This document shows, one piece after another, positions 24,411 through 33,453 of a stretch of 42,796 bases of DNA. Every line of letters starts with the position of its first letter. The stretch's first letter is position 1. Made by a program: the position numbers and the translations under genes. The notes under the pieces are model-generated. The model worked only from the letters and a program-made list of their open reading frames with translations. It was not told where the DNA came from and searched no databases. This DNA comes from Chloroflexota bacterium (GTDB taxonomy: Bacteria > Chloroflexota > Dehalococcoidia > Lucifugimonadales > Australimonadaceae), in assembly GCA_009838965.1 (NCBI GenBank), contig VXQP01000100.1, forward strand, positions 1 to 42,796, given 5' to 3'.

Positions 24411-25544
24411 CTACGCGAGCCCGTGCACGGGGAAGATAAGCCGCTCGATCTCCGCCGCCTGCTGCTGCACGAACTCGCGCGACTTCTCGTGTAACTGCGC
24501 TTCAATCTGGGGCAACACGGCGTCCCGCAGGTGCAGGCTCGTCAGGAACGCGTCGGTGCCGGACGGCAGTTCGTCCGGCCACTCGCGACCCAGCATCGAG
24601 CCGTAGGCGAGCGTCCAGCAGCGCGCCGTGGCGTCGAGGTCGTAGCCGCCGCCCCCGAACGCGAGCAGCGGGTAGCCCATGCCGCCGAGCCGCCGCACAG
24701 CGGCCTCGTAGCCGTGCGTGCTGAGCGCAAGGTGCGTCAGCGGGTCGGTGACGTAGGCGTCAGCGCCCATCTGCACGGCAAGCACGTCCGGCGCGAACGC
24801 CTGGATGAGCGAGGGCACGATGCGCTCGAACGCGTCCAGGTAGACGTCGTCGCCCGTGTACGGGAAAAGTGGCAGGTTCACAGAGTAGCCCGCGGCCTCG
24901 CCCGCGCCAACCTCGTTCACCGCGCCGGTGCCGGGAAAGAGCCAGCGCCCGCTCTCGTGCACGGAGACCGTCATCACGTCCGTATCGCGGTAGAAGGCGG
25001 CCTGCACGCCGTCGCCGTGGTGCGCGTCGACGTCCACGTACACCACGCGCAGGCCGCGCCTGCGTAGCACATTGATGGCGATGACCGGGTCGTTGAAGAT
25101 GCAGAAGCCGGACGCCCACCCCCGCATCGCATGGTGCAGCCCGCCTGCCGGAGCGAACGCCGCCGACGCCTCCCCGTCCGCGATCAGCTCCGCCGCCTGC
25201 ACCGACGCGCCCGTGGAGAGTAACGCCGCCTCGTACATACCCTCGTAGACGGGGTTGTCGCCGTGCGCGGAGAAGCCGTGCCGGTCGCCGTCGGCCTTCT
25301 CGCCGCTGCTGAGGCGTCGGACGGTCTCGACGTACTCCTCGGTGTGGAACGTCGTCAACTCGTCGAGCGTCACGGGGCGCGGCGGAACCAGCAGAGCGTG
25401 CTCGTCCTCGAACGCCCCGTAGGCGCGCAGCAGGGCGTAGGTATGGCGCAGGCGCACGGGGCGCATCGGATGGCCCTCGCGCAGCACATGGCCGGAGAGC
25501 ACGTCGTCGTAGACGTAGGCCGCTTTCCCGGTGGGGTCCGCCAT
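24411..25544 (-). CDS. acuC: Histone-deacetylase-family protein AcuC
   Basis: A zinc-dependent deacetylase of the class I/II HDAC fold; AcuC in Bacillus deacetylates acetyl-CoA synthetase. The 377-residue protein shows the active-site His pair (GGLHHAMRGWASGFCIFND), the zinc ligands in VDVDAHHGDGVQ, HESGRWLFPGTG, and the late QMGADAYVTDPLTHL and FGGGGYDLDATARCW blocks. The ATG at 25544 is preferred because the longer frame (to 25676) enters the preceding gene's coding DNA. It follows the nucleotidase by 46 bases and is followed by the enolase-family gene after 11 bases. The substrate may be a protein or a small amide. Confidence 0.88.
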   Translation of the reverse strand: MADPTGKAAYVYDDVLSGHVLREGHPMRPVRLRHTYALLRAYGAFEDEHALLVPPRPVTLDELTTFHTEEYVETVRRLSSGEKADGDRHGFSAHGDNPVYEGMYEAALLSTGASVQAAELIADGEASAAFAPAGGLHHAMRGWASGFCIFNDPVIAINVLRRRGLRVVYVDVDAHHGDGVQAAFYRDTDVMTVSVHESGRWLFPGTGAVNEVGAGEAAGYSVNLPLFPYTGDDVYLDAFERIVPSLIQAFAPDVLAVQMGADAYVTDPLTHLALSTHGYEAAVRRLGGMGYPLLAFGGGGYDLDATARCWTLAYGSMLGREWPDELPSGTDAFLTSLHLRDAVLPQIEAQLHEKSREFVQQQAAEIERLIFPVHGLA

Positions 25545-25590
25545 GGGGCGCAGTCTATCAGGACGGTGCATCGCCTCTCGACGAGGCCGG

Positions 25591-27276
25591 TCAGTTGAGA
25601 CGGGTGATGCGGTCCTGCGGGCCGGGGGCGACCGGGCTGGCGGCTTCGAAGTATGCGACCAGAGCGGCGACGTCAACGTCGCCCCCGGTGCGCTCGGTGC
25701 CTTGCCTCAGTATGGCGTACTCGTCGCCTCCATCGGCCAGGAAATTGTTGGCTGTGACGCGGTACGTTGCATCAGGGTCGACGGGGACGCCATCGATCGC
25801 GATGGTGGAGGGGTCCACCCTCGATCCCACCGGACGCGCCGCATCCCAGGTGTAGCTGAACCCGCTAGAGACCTGCAGCACGTCGCTTGTATCGTCCGTG
25901 GCGCCGCGGAACTGTGACTCGAGCAGGGACGCTATCTGGGCGCCCGTGAGCGACATGGTGACGAGGCTGTTTCCGAAAGGCAGCACCGAGAACGCCTCTC
26001 CGTAGGTCAACTCCCCATCGGACTCCGGGCCCGTGCTGTCGAAGAGGATGTCTTCGCGGATGCCGCCGGGGTGCATGAAGGCCACCACCGCGCCGCCGCT
26101 CCCGGCGGCTCGCGTCGACGCCAGGTGTGCATCGGCGATGACGTCTCCGAGCGCGGACTCGCCGGCGTCATTCCGCCAGCGGGTGACGTCCGCGGTGATG
26201 GAGCCGACGACGGCGTTGGCAAGCGGTGCCGAGAGGCCGTCGTACCGGTCGATGAGCGTTGTGAGCGCCGGATCGGGCGTGACCCCGGCCTGGGAGTTGG
26301 GAACGTTCTCAGCGATCTTCACCGTGAGGTCTCCCGTGGCCCGGTCCAGGGCGGCGTCGATGACCGTGAACAGCCGTCCCCGGTTGTCGGCCATGGTGAC
26401 CCACTTTCCGTCCACCTGGCAGACGAACTCGTCGTTGGCCTGGCCTGCGATGATGACGTCCACCGCGTCGTCCATACGCGCGGCGACGTCGGCGAGGCGG
26501 CCGGTCAGGCCGGAGCCGCAGTCGTTCTGACCGCCGTCGGACCTTCCGCCCTCGTGCAGCAGGACGACGATGGCCTCGATACCCTCGGCCTGCAGGCGGG
26601 GGACCAGGGCGTTGACCGTCTCTGCCTCGTCCAGAAAGGTCAGGCCCTCAACCGCCCACTGGGACACGATGGACGGCGTGCCCAGGAGCGTGAGGCCGAT
26701 GAAGGCGACGCCAACGCCCTCGTAGCGCCGGACTGCGTAGGGAGGAAGAACGGTGTCGGCGCTGGCGTCCTCTATGACGTTGGCGGCGAGGAACTCGAAA
26801 TCGGCGCCGCCGAACGGGTCACCGTCCAAGTCGCCGTCAACCGGATGAGGGCCGCCGTGCTGCATGCGCCGGAGTTCGGCGAGCCCTTCGTCGAACTCGT
26901 GGTTGCCCACGCCGTTGAAGTCCAGCCCCATCAGGTTCATCGCCTCGATGGTCGGCTCGTCGTAGAAGAGCGCGGAGACGAGGGGCGACCCTCCGATAAG
27001 GTCGCCTGCGGAGACGAAGACGGAGTTCTCGACCTCGGCCCGTGCGGCCTTGATATTGGCGGCGAGGTAATCGGCGCGCCCGACCCCGCCGAAGGAGTCG
27101 GAGGACGTGGCGATGTGGCCGTGGAAGTCGTTGAGGGCGAGGATGCGCAGCGGTATCTCGCCGGATGCCGGAGGAGTCTCAACGACCTCGTCTTGCGTTC
27201 GCGTGGAGCAACCGGACGTCAGCGCTGTCACGGCCAGCAGGAGAGAGATACAGAAGAAACGGACGCCTCGGTGCAC
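25591..27276 (-). CDS. Lipoprotein 5'-nucleotidase/UshA-family metallophosphoesterase
   Basis: An exported enzyme that would dephosphorylate nucleotides or related phosphoesters outside the membrane. Starting at GTG 27276, a short signal (FFCISLLLAVTALTSGC) ends in an LTSGC lipobox with Cys23. The metallophosphatase domain holds LALNDFHGHI, SAGDLIGGSP and GVGNHEFDEG, with IVVLLHEGG completing the dimetal ligands. The C-terminal 5'-nucleotidase domain (from about residue 340) contains GDVIADAHLAST, FMHPGGIREDI and YGEAFSVLPFGNSLV. The start is the weakest point: a TTG at 27318 is also possible, and no strong ribosome-binding site is seen. Length 561 aa is normal for the family. Confidence 0.88.
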   Translation of the reverse strand: MHRGVRFFCISLLLAVTALTSGCSTRTQDEVVETPPASGEIPLRILALNDFHGHIATSSDSFGGVGRADYLAANIKAARAEVENSVFVSAGDLIGGSPLVSALFYDEPTIEAMNLMGLDFNGVGNHEFDEGLAELRRMQHGGPHPVDGDLDGDPFGGADFEFLAANVIEDASADTVLPPYAVRRYEGVGVAFIGLTLLGTPSIVSQWAVEGLTFLDEAETVNALVPRLQAEGIEAIVVLLHEGGRSDGGQNDCGSGLTGRLADVAARMDDAVDVIIAGQANDEFVCQVDGKWVTMADNRGRLFTVIDAALDRATGDLTVKIAENVPNSQAGVTPDPALTTLIDRYDGLSAPLANAVVGSITADVTRWRNDAGESALGDVIADAHLASTRAAGSGGAVVAFMHPGGIREDILFDSTGPESDGELTYGEAFSVLPFGNSLVTMSLTGAQIASLLESQFRGATDDTSDVLQVSSGFSYTWDAARPVGSRVDPSTIAIDGVPVDPDATYRVTANNFLADGGDEYAILRQGTERTGGDVDVAALVAYFEAASPVAPGPQDRITRLN

Positions 27277-27350
27277 GCACCGGATGGTAACACCCGCGCC
27301 CACCGGCTGACAGACCAACGGCGCTCGTAGCGGCCCAAGCTGTGTGGCGG

Positions 27351-27359
27351 TGCTATCCT
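27351..27359 (+). promoter_or_regulatory. Extended -10 promoter of the MATE-like gene
   Basis: TGCTATCCT matches TGnTAnnnT and lies 21 bases before the ATG at 27381, with GCGGAG as a ribosome-binding site between them. Confidence 0.35.
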
Positions 27360-27380
27360 GTCCGCTCTGCGGAGCACTCT

Positions 27381-28751
27381 ATGTGGGACTTCTTCCGTTA
27401 CTACATCAGGCTATGGGACTGGCGACTCTTCCTTTTCATCCTGCTGTTCCTGGGCCTGCCGAACATCTACCAGCTCTACCGCGTGCGCCTCATCGGGAAC
27501 GAGTTGCCCGATCCCGGAAGTCTGGCCATCGTGTCGCAGTGGCAGTTCGTCGGACTCACCGTCGAGGTCTTTCAGGAAGCGACAGTCCTGGCCATCTTCT
27601 TCTTCCTGGGTTCGCAGATACGCAGCAGCACGGCACTGCAACTCGACAGGGCGAAGAGCGTCTTCACGTTCATCTTCCTTGCTTCGCTAATCTTCTCTGC
27701 GGGCGTGTTCCTGTTCCGTGATGCTTTCATCACAGTCATCGGCACACCGGACGAGATTCAGCAGCAGACGAGAAGCTTTCTGGGTATCAGCATCTTCAGT
27801 GTTCCGTTCACCATGCTCGCTGCGGCCATCGTCGTACTGTTCGAAGCACTCGGCCTGCGCAGGCTGGTTTTCGCTATGGCGATCGCCAACGTCGGGTTCC
27901 GATTTGTAACGGACAGCGTCTTCTTCGGGGGACACGCATTCTCGCTCCAAGCAGACGTGGTAGGAGTGGGTTGGGCGACGCTGTTGGCAAGCCTCGCACT
28001 GTTCCTGGTAGGGCTTGTGCTGCTGTTCCGAACGAAGAGCGTGAGACTCGAGGAACTCCGTACACCGCCTTCTTTCGCCGATATGCGCGAATACCTGCGC
28101 GTCGGGCTGGGGAGCGGCATAGACAGCCTCGTTCGTAACCTCGCCTATTTCTTCATGATTATCCGGATCGTGAATACCATCGGAACAACGGAGATCGGCG
28201 GGTACTACGTAGCGATTCAGATACTGTGGAGCTTCATGCTCGTACCTGTGCTCGCCTTTGCCGACTCCGCGAAGGCGCTCGTTGCCAATGCCTCAAGCGA
28301 TATACGGCGGGTTCGGACTCTGTGGCAAGCCTCCATGGTTATCACAGCGGGAATGATGCTCGCTTGGATCGTTATCGCACCCATGTTCAGAGGTTTCGCT
28401 GGTCTGCTCAGCGATGACCCGGTGACCATCGACTGGGCCGTCACCGCATTCGGAATACTCTTCGTCCCTTACGTGCTCTTCTCCTTCAACACCGTGACGG
28501 ACAGCGTCTTCTACGGCATAGGGCTGACGAAGTACATGGCCTATCAGTCCATACTGACGAACGGGACGGTCTATCTCGTCGCGTTCCTGCTCTACGTATC
28601 CGGGACTTGGGACGTTACGTTCGAAGGCGTGATGGTGCTGTTCGCACTCGGAATCATGGTCGATTCCTTCCTGACACTGTTCTTCCTCGTGAAGGCGCTG
28701 TACGTAGACCCAGCTCGGCAAGGAACAGCAGCACGACACGAGCAAGACTGA
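27381..28751 (+). CDS. MATE-like multidrug/sodium antiporter family membrane protein
   Basis: A 456-residue polytopic membrane protein with about twelve hydrophobic segments in two halves, the layout of MATE/MOP-superfamily exporters. The ATG at 27381 follows a GGAG site and gives a cytoplasmic N-terminus ending at RLFLFILLFLGLPNIYQLYR. Conserved-looking loops are SLAIVSQWQFVGLTVEVFQE and GLGSGIDSLVRNLAYFF, similar to the start of the second MATE half. Cation (Na+/H+) antiport of drugs or metabolites would be the usual role; the substrate is unknown. Its G+C content looks lower than its neighbours', so later arrival is possible. It converges with the helicase gene, whose stop is seven bases away. 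Confidence 0.75.
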   Translation: MWDFFRYYIRLWDWRLFLFILLFLGLPNIYQLYRVRLIGNELPDPGSLAIVSQWQFVGLTVEVFQEATVLAIFFFLGSQIRSSTALQLDRAKSVFTFIFLASLIFSAGVFLFRDAFITVIGTPDEIQQQTRSFLGISIFSVPFTMLAAAIVVLFEALGLRRLVFAMAIANVGFRFVTDSVFFGGHAFSLQADVVGVGWATLLASLALFLVGLVLLFRTKSVRLEELRTPPSFADMREYLRVGLGSGIDSLVRNLAYFFMIIRIVNTIGTTEIGGYYVAIQILWSFMLVPVLAFADSAKALVANASSDIRRVRTLWQASMVITAGMMLAWIVIAPMFRGFAGLLSDDPVTIDWAVTAFGILFVPYVLFSFNTVTDSVFYGIGLTKYMAYQSILTNGTVYLVAFLLYVSGTWDVTFEGVMVLFALGIMVDSFLTLFFLVKALYVDPARQGTAARHEQD

Positions 28752-28758
28752 CCGACCC

Positions 28759-31050
28759 CTACCCACCCCTCCCCAGCAGCCCGCGCAGCAGGTCCGCCGC
28801 GACTTGCTTGTCCAGCGGATAGTTGTTGTTCCCGCACTTCGGCGACTGGATGCACGACGGGCAGCCGTCCGCGCACCCGCACTCGGCGACCGCGCCGAGC
28901 GTCGCGTCGAGCAGCTCCTCGATGACCGCGTAGGCGTGCTCCGCGATGCCGACGCCGCCCGGGTGCCCGTCGTAGATGAACACCTGCGGTTCGCCAGTGT
29001 CCGGGTGCAGCGCCGTGGAGACGCCGCCGATGTCGTTCCGATCGCAGAGCGCGAACAGCGGCAGCACGCCGATGGCCGCGTGCTCCACCGCGTGCAGGCC
29101 GCCGGGCAGGTCGGCGCGCTCCTTACGGGCGCGGTCGTACACCTCCGGCGGCAGGTCGAACCAGACGGCGGTGGTGGAGAAGAGGCGCGCGGGCAGTTGC
29201 AGCGCCGTCTCACTCAGGCTGTCGCCGCGCCGACCCGCGCCGTCATAGAGCGGGCGCTTTCGATAGCCGATCACGTGCCTCGAGACCTCCACGTCGCCGA
29301 AGCAGACCGTCGCGCCGTTCAGCGTCTTCGTCGCGCGCGTCTCCGCGATGCGGATGTCGGTCAGCTCGTGCACGTCGGTGTAGTACGCGGGCTCGCTGCG
29401 CGAGAGCCAGGCGACGTGCGCTTCGAGGTCGAGGTCCTCGACAACGTACGACTCGCCGAGGTGCAGGTAGACCGCGCCGGGGTGCAGCTGGCTGAACGCG
29501 GAGTACTCGTCGACGTGCTCCATCACGCGCCCCGACCTTGCCTCGACGACCGCATAGTCCACGTGCGACGTGGAGCGTATGTTGACCTCGCCTGCGGGGT
29601 ACTCGACCGACGGCGCGATGAACCAGCGTCCGTTGCGCTCCTGCAGCGCGCCCTCCTCGGCGAGCGCGGCCACCTGCGGCTCGAAGCCGTTGCCGAACAG
29701 TTCCCCCTCCTCCGGCGCCAGAGGGAGCTCGTACGCGGCGGCCTTCAGGTGCGGGCCGAGCACGTACGGGTTGTCCGGCCGTATGCGCGCGTGCTCGTGC
29801 GAGCGTCCGAAGACGAAGTCCGGGTGGCGCATGAGGTACTGGTCGAGCGGGTCGTCGCGGGCCACGAGGATGCTCAGCGCGCCCTCGTGCGTGCGTCCGC
29901 TGCGCCCCGCCTGCTGCCAGGTGCTCGCGACGCTCCCCGGATAACCCGTGAGGACCGTCGTGTCGAGCCCGCCGATATCGATGCCGAGCTCCAGCGCGTT
30001 CGTCGCGACGACACCCATCAGGTCGCCGTTCAGCATCCCCTGCTCCACCGCACGGCGCTCCTCCGGCAGGTACGATCCTCGGTACGGGCGCACGCGCGCC
30101 GCGAGTTCGGCATCGCTCCGCTCGAGCCGCCTGCGAACGTCGAGGCAGACGACCTCCGCCTGCCGCCGCGTGCGCACGAACACGAGCGTCCGCGCGTCCC
30201 GCTTCACGAGCATCTCCAGCAGCGCCGACGACGTGCTGCCCGCGCGGATGCGTATCCCCTCCGGGTCCACCGGCGGGTTCCAGAAGACGAAGTGTTTGCC
30301 GCCATGTGGGGCGCCGTCCTCCTCGATCGCCTCTACGGGCTTGCCGGTGAGACGCTCCGCCAGCTCGCCGGGATTGGCGATGGTGGCCGAACAGAGGACG
30401 AAGACCGGGTCGCTGCCGTAGTGCACGCACAGCCTGCGCAGCCGACGCAGCACGTTGGCAACGTGCGAGCCGAACACGCCCCGGTAGACGTGCATCTCGT
30501 CGATGACGACGTAGCGGAGCGACTGCCAGAGCCGCGCCCACGTTCGGTGGTGCGGCAGCATGCCCACGTGCAGCATGTCCGGGTTCGTGAATACGGCCTG
30601 CGCCGAGCGCCGCACCGCGCTCCGCTCACCGGTCGGCGTGTCGCCGTCGAAGATCGCGACGCGGGCAGCCAGCTTCGGTGGCAGCAGGCCCTTCAGGCCG
30701 CGCAGCTGGTCCTGCGTGAGCGCCTTGGTGGGGAAGAGGTAGAGTGCGCGGGCGTTGGTGTCCGTCAGCATCGCCTGCGCGACCGGCACGTGGTAACAGA
30801 GGCTCTTGCCGCTCGCCGTGGGCGTGGCGAGCGCCACGTCGCGCCCGCTCAGCGCGGCGTCGACGGCCCGCGCCTGGTGTGTGTAGAGCGGCAGCAGGCC
30901 GCGCTCGTCGAGCGCGGTTTCGAGACGGGGATCGAGCGCGTGCGCGAGTTCGCCGTGCGCCGCCTCGCGCTCCGCCATCTCCTGCACGTGCTCGATCTCC
31001 CCGGCGAGGCTGCCGGTACGCAGATGCTCGACGAACCGCGCCGCATCCAT
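28759..31050 (-). CDS. DEAD/DEAH-box helicase with DUF1998 domain, MrfA-like
   Basis: A 763-residue superfamily 2 helicase of the YprA/MrfA group; B. subtilis MrfA unwinds DNA in mitomycin C repair. Motif I is ATPTASGKSLCYHVPV (about residue 78), motif II VIDEMHVYRG (a DEMH variant), motif III CSATIANP, and motifs V-VI TNALELGIDIGG and WQQAGRSGR. The C-terminal DUF1998 region holds a four-cysteine cluster (CGCADGCPSC, then KCGNNNYPLDK), typical of the family's metal site. It starts two bases after the DUF503 gene, an operonic pair. Confidence 0.92.
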   Translation of the reverse strand: MDAARFVEHLRTGSLAGEIEHVQEMAEREAAHGELAHALDPRLETALDERGLLPLYTHQARAVDAALSGRDVALATPTASGKSLCYHVPVAQAMLTDTNARALYLFPTKALTQDQLRGLKGLLPPKLAARVAIFDGDTPTGERSAVRRSAQAVFTNPDMLHVGMLPHHRTWARLWQSLRYVVIDEMHVYRGVFGSHVANVLRRLRRLCVHYGSDPVFVLCSATIANPGELAERLTGKPVEAIEEDGAPHGGKHFVFWNPPVDPEGIRIRAGSTSSALLEMLVKRDARTLVFVRTRRQAEVVCLDVRRRLERSDAELAARVRPYRGSYLPEERRAVEQGMLNGDLMGVVATNALELGIDIGGLDTTVLTGYPGSVASTWQQAGRSGRTHEGALSILVARDDPLDQYLMRHPDFVFGRSHEHARIRPDNPYVLGPHLKAAAYELPLAPEEGELFGNGFEPQVAALAEEGALQERNGRWFIAPSVEYPAGEVNIRSTSHVDYAVVEARSGRVMEHVDEYSAFSQLHPGAVYLHLGESYVVEDLDLEAHVAWLSRSEPAYYTDVHELTDIRIAETRATKTLNGATVCFGDVEVSRHVIGYRKRPLYDGAGRRGDSLSETALQLPARLFSTTAVWFDLPPEVYDRARKERADLPGGLHAVEHAAIGVLPLFALCDRNDIGGVSTALHPDTGEPQVFIYDGHPGGVGIAEHAYAVIEELLDATLGAVAECGCADGCPSCIQSPKCGNNNYPLDKQVAADLLRGLLGRGG

Positions 31051-31052
31051 CG

Positions 31053-31346
31053 TCAGTCCTCGGCGGTGACGGCGCGCTCGACGTCGACGAGCTCGGCTTC
31101 GGAGTTGTGGTTGTCAGCGAAGGCGACGGCCTTGTTCAGCATCTCCTCGGCGTGGGAGTACTCGTTGCTGACGCAGGCGATGCCGATGACGAGCCGCTGG
31201 TGCTCGTCCATCGCGGCGACCTCCGCGGCGGCGAGGTGGTAGCGCTGCCGGAAGCGGTCGATGAGCGAGCGCGAGACCTGTCGCTTGCCCTTGAGCGAGT
31301 CGTTGCCGTGCAACCGGAAGGTGAGGCGGCAGGAGCCGATGTACAA
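31053..31346 (-). CDS. DUF503 domain protein (YlxP-like, 97 aa)
   Basis: A small protein matching DUF503: YIGSCRLTFRLHGNDSLKGK, then RQVSRSLIDRFRQRYHLAAA EV near residue 20 and RLVIGIACVSNEYSHAEEML near 52. The family (YlxP in Bacillus) sits beside ribosome-assembly genes in many bacteria; its molecular role is not settled. Translation begins at TTG (31344-31346). It precedes the helicase gene by two bases, which is unlike the rbfA-adjacent arrangement known elsewhere. Confidence 0.85.
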   Translation of the reverse strand: MYIGSCRLTFRLHGNDSLKGKRQVSRSLIDRFRQRYHLAAAEVAAMDEHQRLVIGIACVSNEYSHAEEMLNKAVAFADNHNSEAELVDVERAVTAED

Positions 31347-31378
31347 GGGGCTGCACCCACGAGAGGAGGATGCACGCC

Positions 31379-31387
31379 ACTATAGCA
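31379..31387 (-). promoter_or_regulatory. Extended -10 promoter of the DUF503-helicase operon
   Basis: Read on the minus strand, TGCTATAGT matches TGnTAnnnT and lies 32 bases before the DUF503 TTG start. Confidence 0.4.
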
Positions 31388-31484
31388 CGCGCCCCCGTGT
31401 GCGCCAGAGGCAGATGACGCGCGTGCGGTTTGCTGCTAACTTGCACCCCACGGAAGGGGCAGCACGCACTCTCAAGGAGGCGCT

Positions 31485-32699
31485 ATGGCGACGCAGACCC
31501 AGGAGATCCGCAACATGCGGCTCATCTCCCACCACGACCTCAACGGCTTCGGCAACATCGGCGAGGGAGTGCACCTCCACGTGAACGCGGACGGCCGGCG
31601 CATCCTCTACCTCGCCCACGAGAGCGCGCCCAAGGACATCACGAGCGTCGATGTCACGGACGTCGCCAACCCTCGTATCGTGTCCCAGACAGAGCATGCC
31701 TACCCGCACCTGCGCTCCAACTCGCTGGCCATCGTGGACGACGTGATGCTCGTGGCCTACCAGTCAGTGCAGCCGGGACAGCCGGGCACGGGCATGGGCG
31801 TGTACGACATCAGCAACGCGGAGGAGCCCCGTCGCATCGGCTTCCTCGACCTCGGAGGCCCGTACTCCCGCGGCTGCCACTGCCTCTGGTGGGTCGACGG
31901 CGAGTACGCACACCTCTCCACCGGCGCCGCCGACTTCCAGCCGCGCAACCAGCTGGACGACCAGTTCTACATGATCGTGGACGTGCGGGACCCCGAGCAC
32001 CCCGTCGAGGCCGGACGCTGGTGGGTGCCGGGCACGCGCGAGGGGGACGACGCTCCTCCCATGTGGCGGCACCCGCAGATAGACTCCGGACACCGGCTAC
32101 ACAACGCCAACGTCTATCCCCAGCGCCCGGACCGCGCCTACTGCTGCTACCTCGACTCCGGGGTGTTCATCCTGGACATCGCCGACAAGGCGAGTCCCTC
32201 GGTTGTCGGCAGCATCAACGTCGCGCCGCCCTTCCCGGGCTTCTGCCACACGGCGCTGCCCCTGTTCAGCCGCGACCTGATGGTGGTAACCCATGAGGCG
32301 GTGAAGGAGAACGGCGAGGACCACCCCAAACTGATCTGGATGATGGACATCCGCGAGGAGAGCAATCCGGTCATCATCAGCACTTTCCCGATGCCGGACA
32401 CCGGGGACTTCTTCAACCGAGGCGGACGGTTCGGCGCGCACAACATCCACGAGAACCAGCCCGTCCCCACCTGCTCGCAGTCCGACACGCTGATCTTCGG
32501 CACGTTCTTCAACGCTGGCGTGCGGGTGTTCGACACGAGCGACCCCTTCCGGCCCGAGGAGGTGGCGTACTTCGTGCCGCCCGTCCCGGAAGGCGCGCCG
32601 TCCAACGGCATCAACGACGTCTACGTGGACGAGAACGGCATCATGTACGTCGTGGACCGGCTGAAGGGCGGGCTCTACATCCTGGAGTTGACGCTCTAA
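31485..32699 (+). CDS. LVIVD-repeat beta-propeller protein
   Basis: A 404-residue soluble protein built from repeated blades of the LVIVD type: GVYDISNAEEPRRIGFLDL, IVDVRDPEHPVEAGRW, FILDIADKASPSVVGSI, IWMMDIREESNPVIISTF and VFDTSDPFRPEEVAYF. Each reads 'hydrophobic-D-(I/V)-x-(D/N)-P', a strand pair of a propeller. Residues GFGNIGEGVHLHV and RGCHCLWWVDGEYAH hold His/Cys that could bind a metal. No signal peptide is visible. AAGGAGG before the ATG fixes the start. The function of this group is unknown; similar proteins are common in marine Chloroflexota as far as I know. Confidence 0.85.
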   Translation: MATQTQEIRNMRLISHHDLNGFGNIGEGVHLHVNADGRRILYLAHESAPKDITSVDVTDVANPRIVSQTEHAYPHLRSNSLAIVDDVMLVAYQSVQPGQPGTGMGVYDISNAEEPRRIGFLDLGGPYSRGCHCLWWVDGEYAHLSTGAADFQPRNQLDDQFYMIVDVRDPEHPVEAGRWWVPGTREGDDAPPMWRHPQIDSGHRLHNANVYPQRPDRAYCCYLDSGVFILDIADKASPSVVGSINVAPPFPGFCHTALPLFSRDLMVVTHEAVKENGEDHPKLIWMMDIREESNPVIISTFPMPDTGDFFNRGGRFGAHNIHENQPVPTCSQSDTLIFGTFFNAGVRVFDTSDPFRPEEVAYFVPPVPEGAPSNGINDVYVDENGIMYVVDRLKGGLYILELTL

Positions 32700-32718
32700 G
32701 GGAGGCGCCTCCGTCTGC

Positions 32719-32765
32719 TTGACGTTTGTGAACGTCGTTACTATCGTTTCACAAACGTTTCACAA
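32719..32765 (+). promoter_or_regulatory. rex promoter overlapping Rex-type operator half-sites
   Basis: TTGACG (32719-32724), a 17-base spacer and TATCGT (32742-32747) form a promoter. TTTGTGAA (32725-32732) faces TTTCACAA (32747-32754), and a second TTTCACAA lies at 32758-32765. These are the two half-sites of the known Rex consensus TTGTGAAnnnnTTCACAA, but with a wider gap. It suggests that Rex represses its own gene. Confidence 0.75.
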
Positions 32766-32783
32766 TCGAGGAGACGGAGCCAC

Positions 32784-33443
32784 ATGACCACCGAACCTCA
32801 GGTACCCGGAGTGGTCGTCGAGCGCCTTCCCCAGTACCTCCGGGCGCTCTCCCACCTCCAGGAGATAGGGCTGGAAGTCATCAGTTCGCAGCAGCTCGGC
32901 GAGTTCCTGCAGGCCACGCCCGCGCAGATACGAAAGGACCTCAGCTACTTCGGACGCTTCGGGAAGCAGGGACGCGGCTACAGCATCCCCAACCTGCTGC
33001 TGCAACTGCGGCGCATCCTCGGCCTCGACCAGACGTGGAACGTCGCCGTCGTGGGCGTCGGACGGCTCGGCAGGTCGATCATCAGCTATCCGGGGTTCGA
33101 GCCGGAGGGCTTCCGCGTCGTCTGCGCGTTCGACTCCAACTCGCAGGTCATCGGGCAGATGGCGGGGGGCCTGCTCGTGAACGACTTCGCCAACTTCCGT
33201 GAGGTCGCCGACGCCGAGGGCGTGAAGATCGCCATCGTCGCCGTGCCCGCAGGGGTCGCGCAGGACGTGATCGACCAGCTCGTGGAGGCGGGCGTGAAAG
33301 CCATCCTCAACTACGCGCCGAAGTCAACCATCGTCCCGAACGGGGTGCGGATACAGAACGTCGATCCGGTCGTCTCGCTGCAGTCGATGACGTACTACCT
33401 GAACCCGCACGCCAATGGTGAGGTCGGGGAAGCCGAAGCCTAG
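32784..33443 (+). CDS. rex: Redox-sensing repressor Rex
   Basis: Rex senses the NADH/NAD+ ratio and represses respiratory and fermentative genes when NAD+ is high. In the 219-residue protein a winged-helix domain occupies residues 1-85 (ISSQQLGEFLQATPAQIRKD, LSYFGRFGKQGRGYS) and a Rossmann domain follows with VAVVGVGRLGRSI (about residue 90), then CAFDSN, IVAVPAG and ILNYAPKSTIVPNG, ending in SLQSMTYYLN, all characteristic. GAGGAGACGGAG precedes the ATG. The operator upstream suggests autoregulation. It converges with atpC, leaving only ten bases between the stop codons. Confidence 0.95.
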   Translation: MTTEPQVPGVVVERLPQYLRALSHLQEIGLEVISSQQLGEFLQATPAQIRKDLSYFGRFGKQGRGYSIPNLLLQLRRILGLDQTWNVAVVGVGRLGRSIISYPGFEPEGFRVVCAFDSNSQVIGQMAGGLLVNDFANFREVADAEGVKIAIVAVPAGVAQDVIDQLVEAGVKAILNYAPKSTIVPNGVRIQNVDPVVSLQSMTYYLNPHANGEVGEAEA

Positions 33444-33453
33444 TGGGCAGGGG

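Noticed and set aside
28804-31242. Open frame of 812 codons on the plus strand
   Set aside because: It is antisense to the MrfA-like helicase and DUF503 genes, has no recognisable domain and is rich in Arg/Val/Ala as such shadows are.
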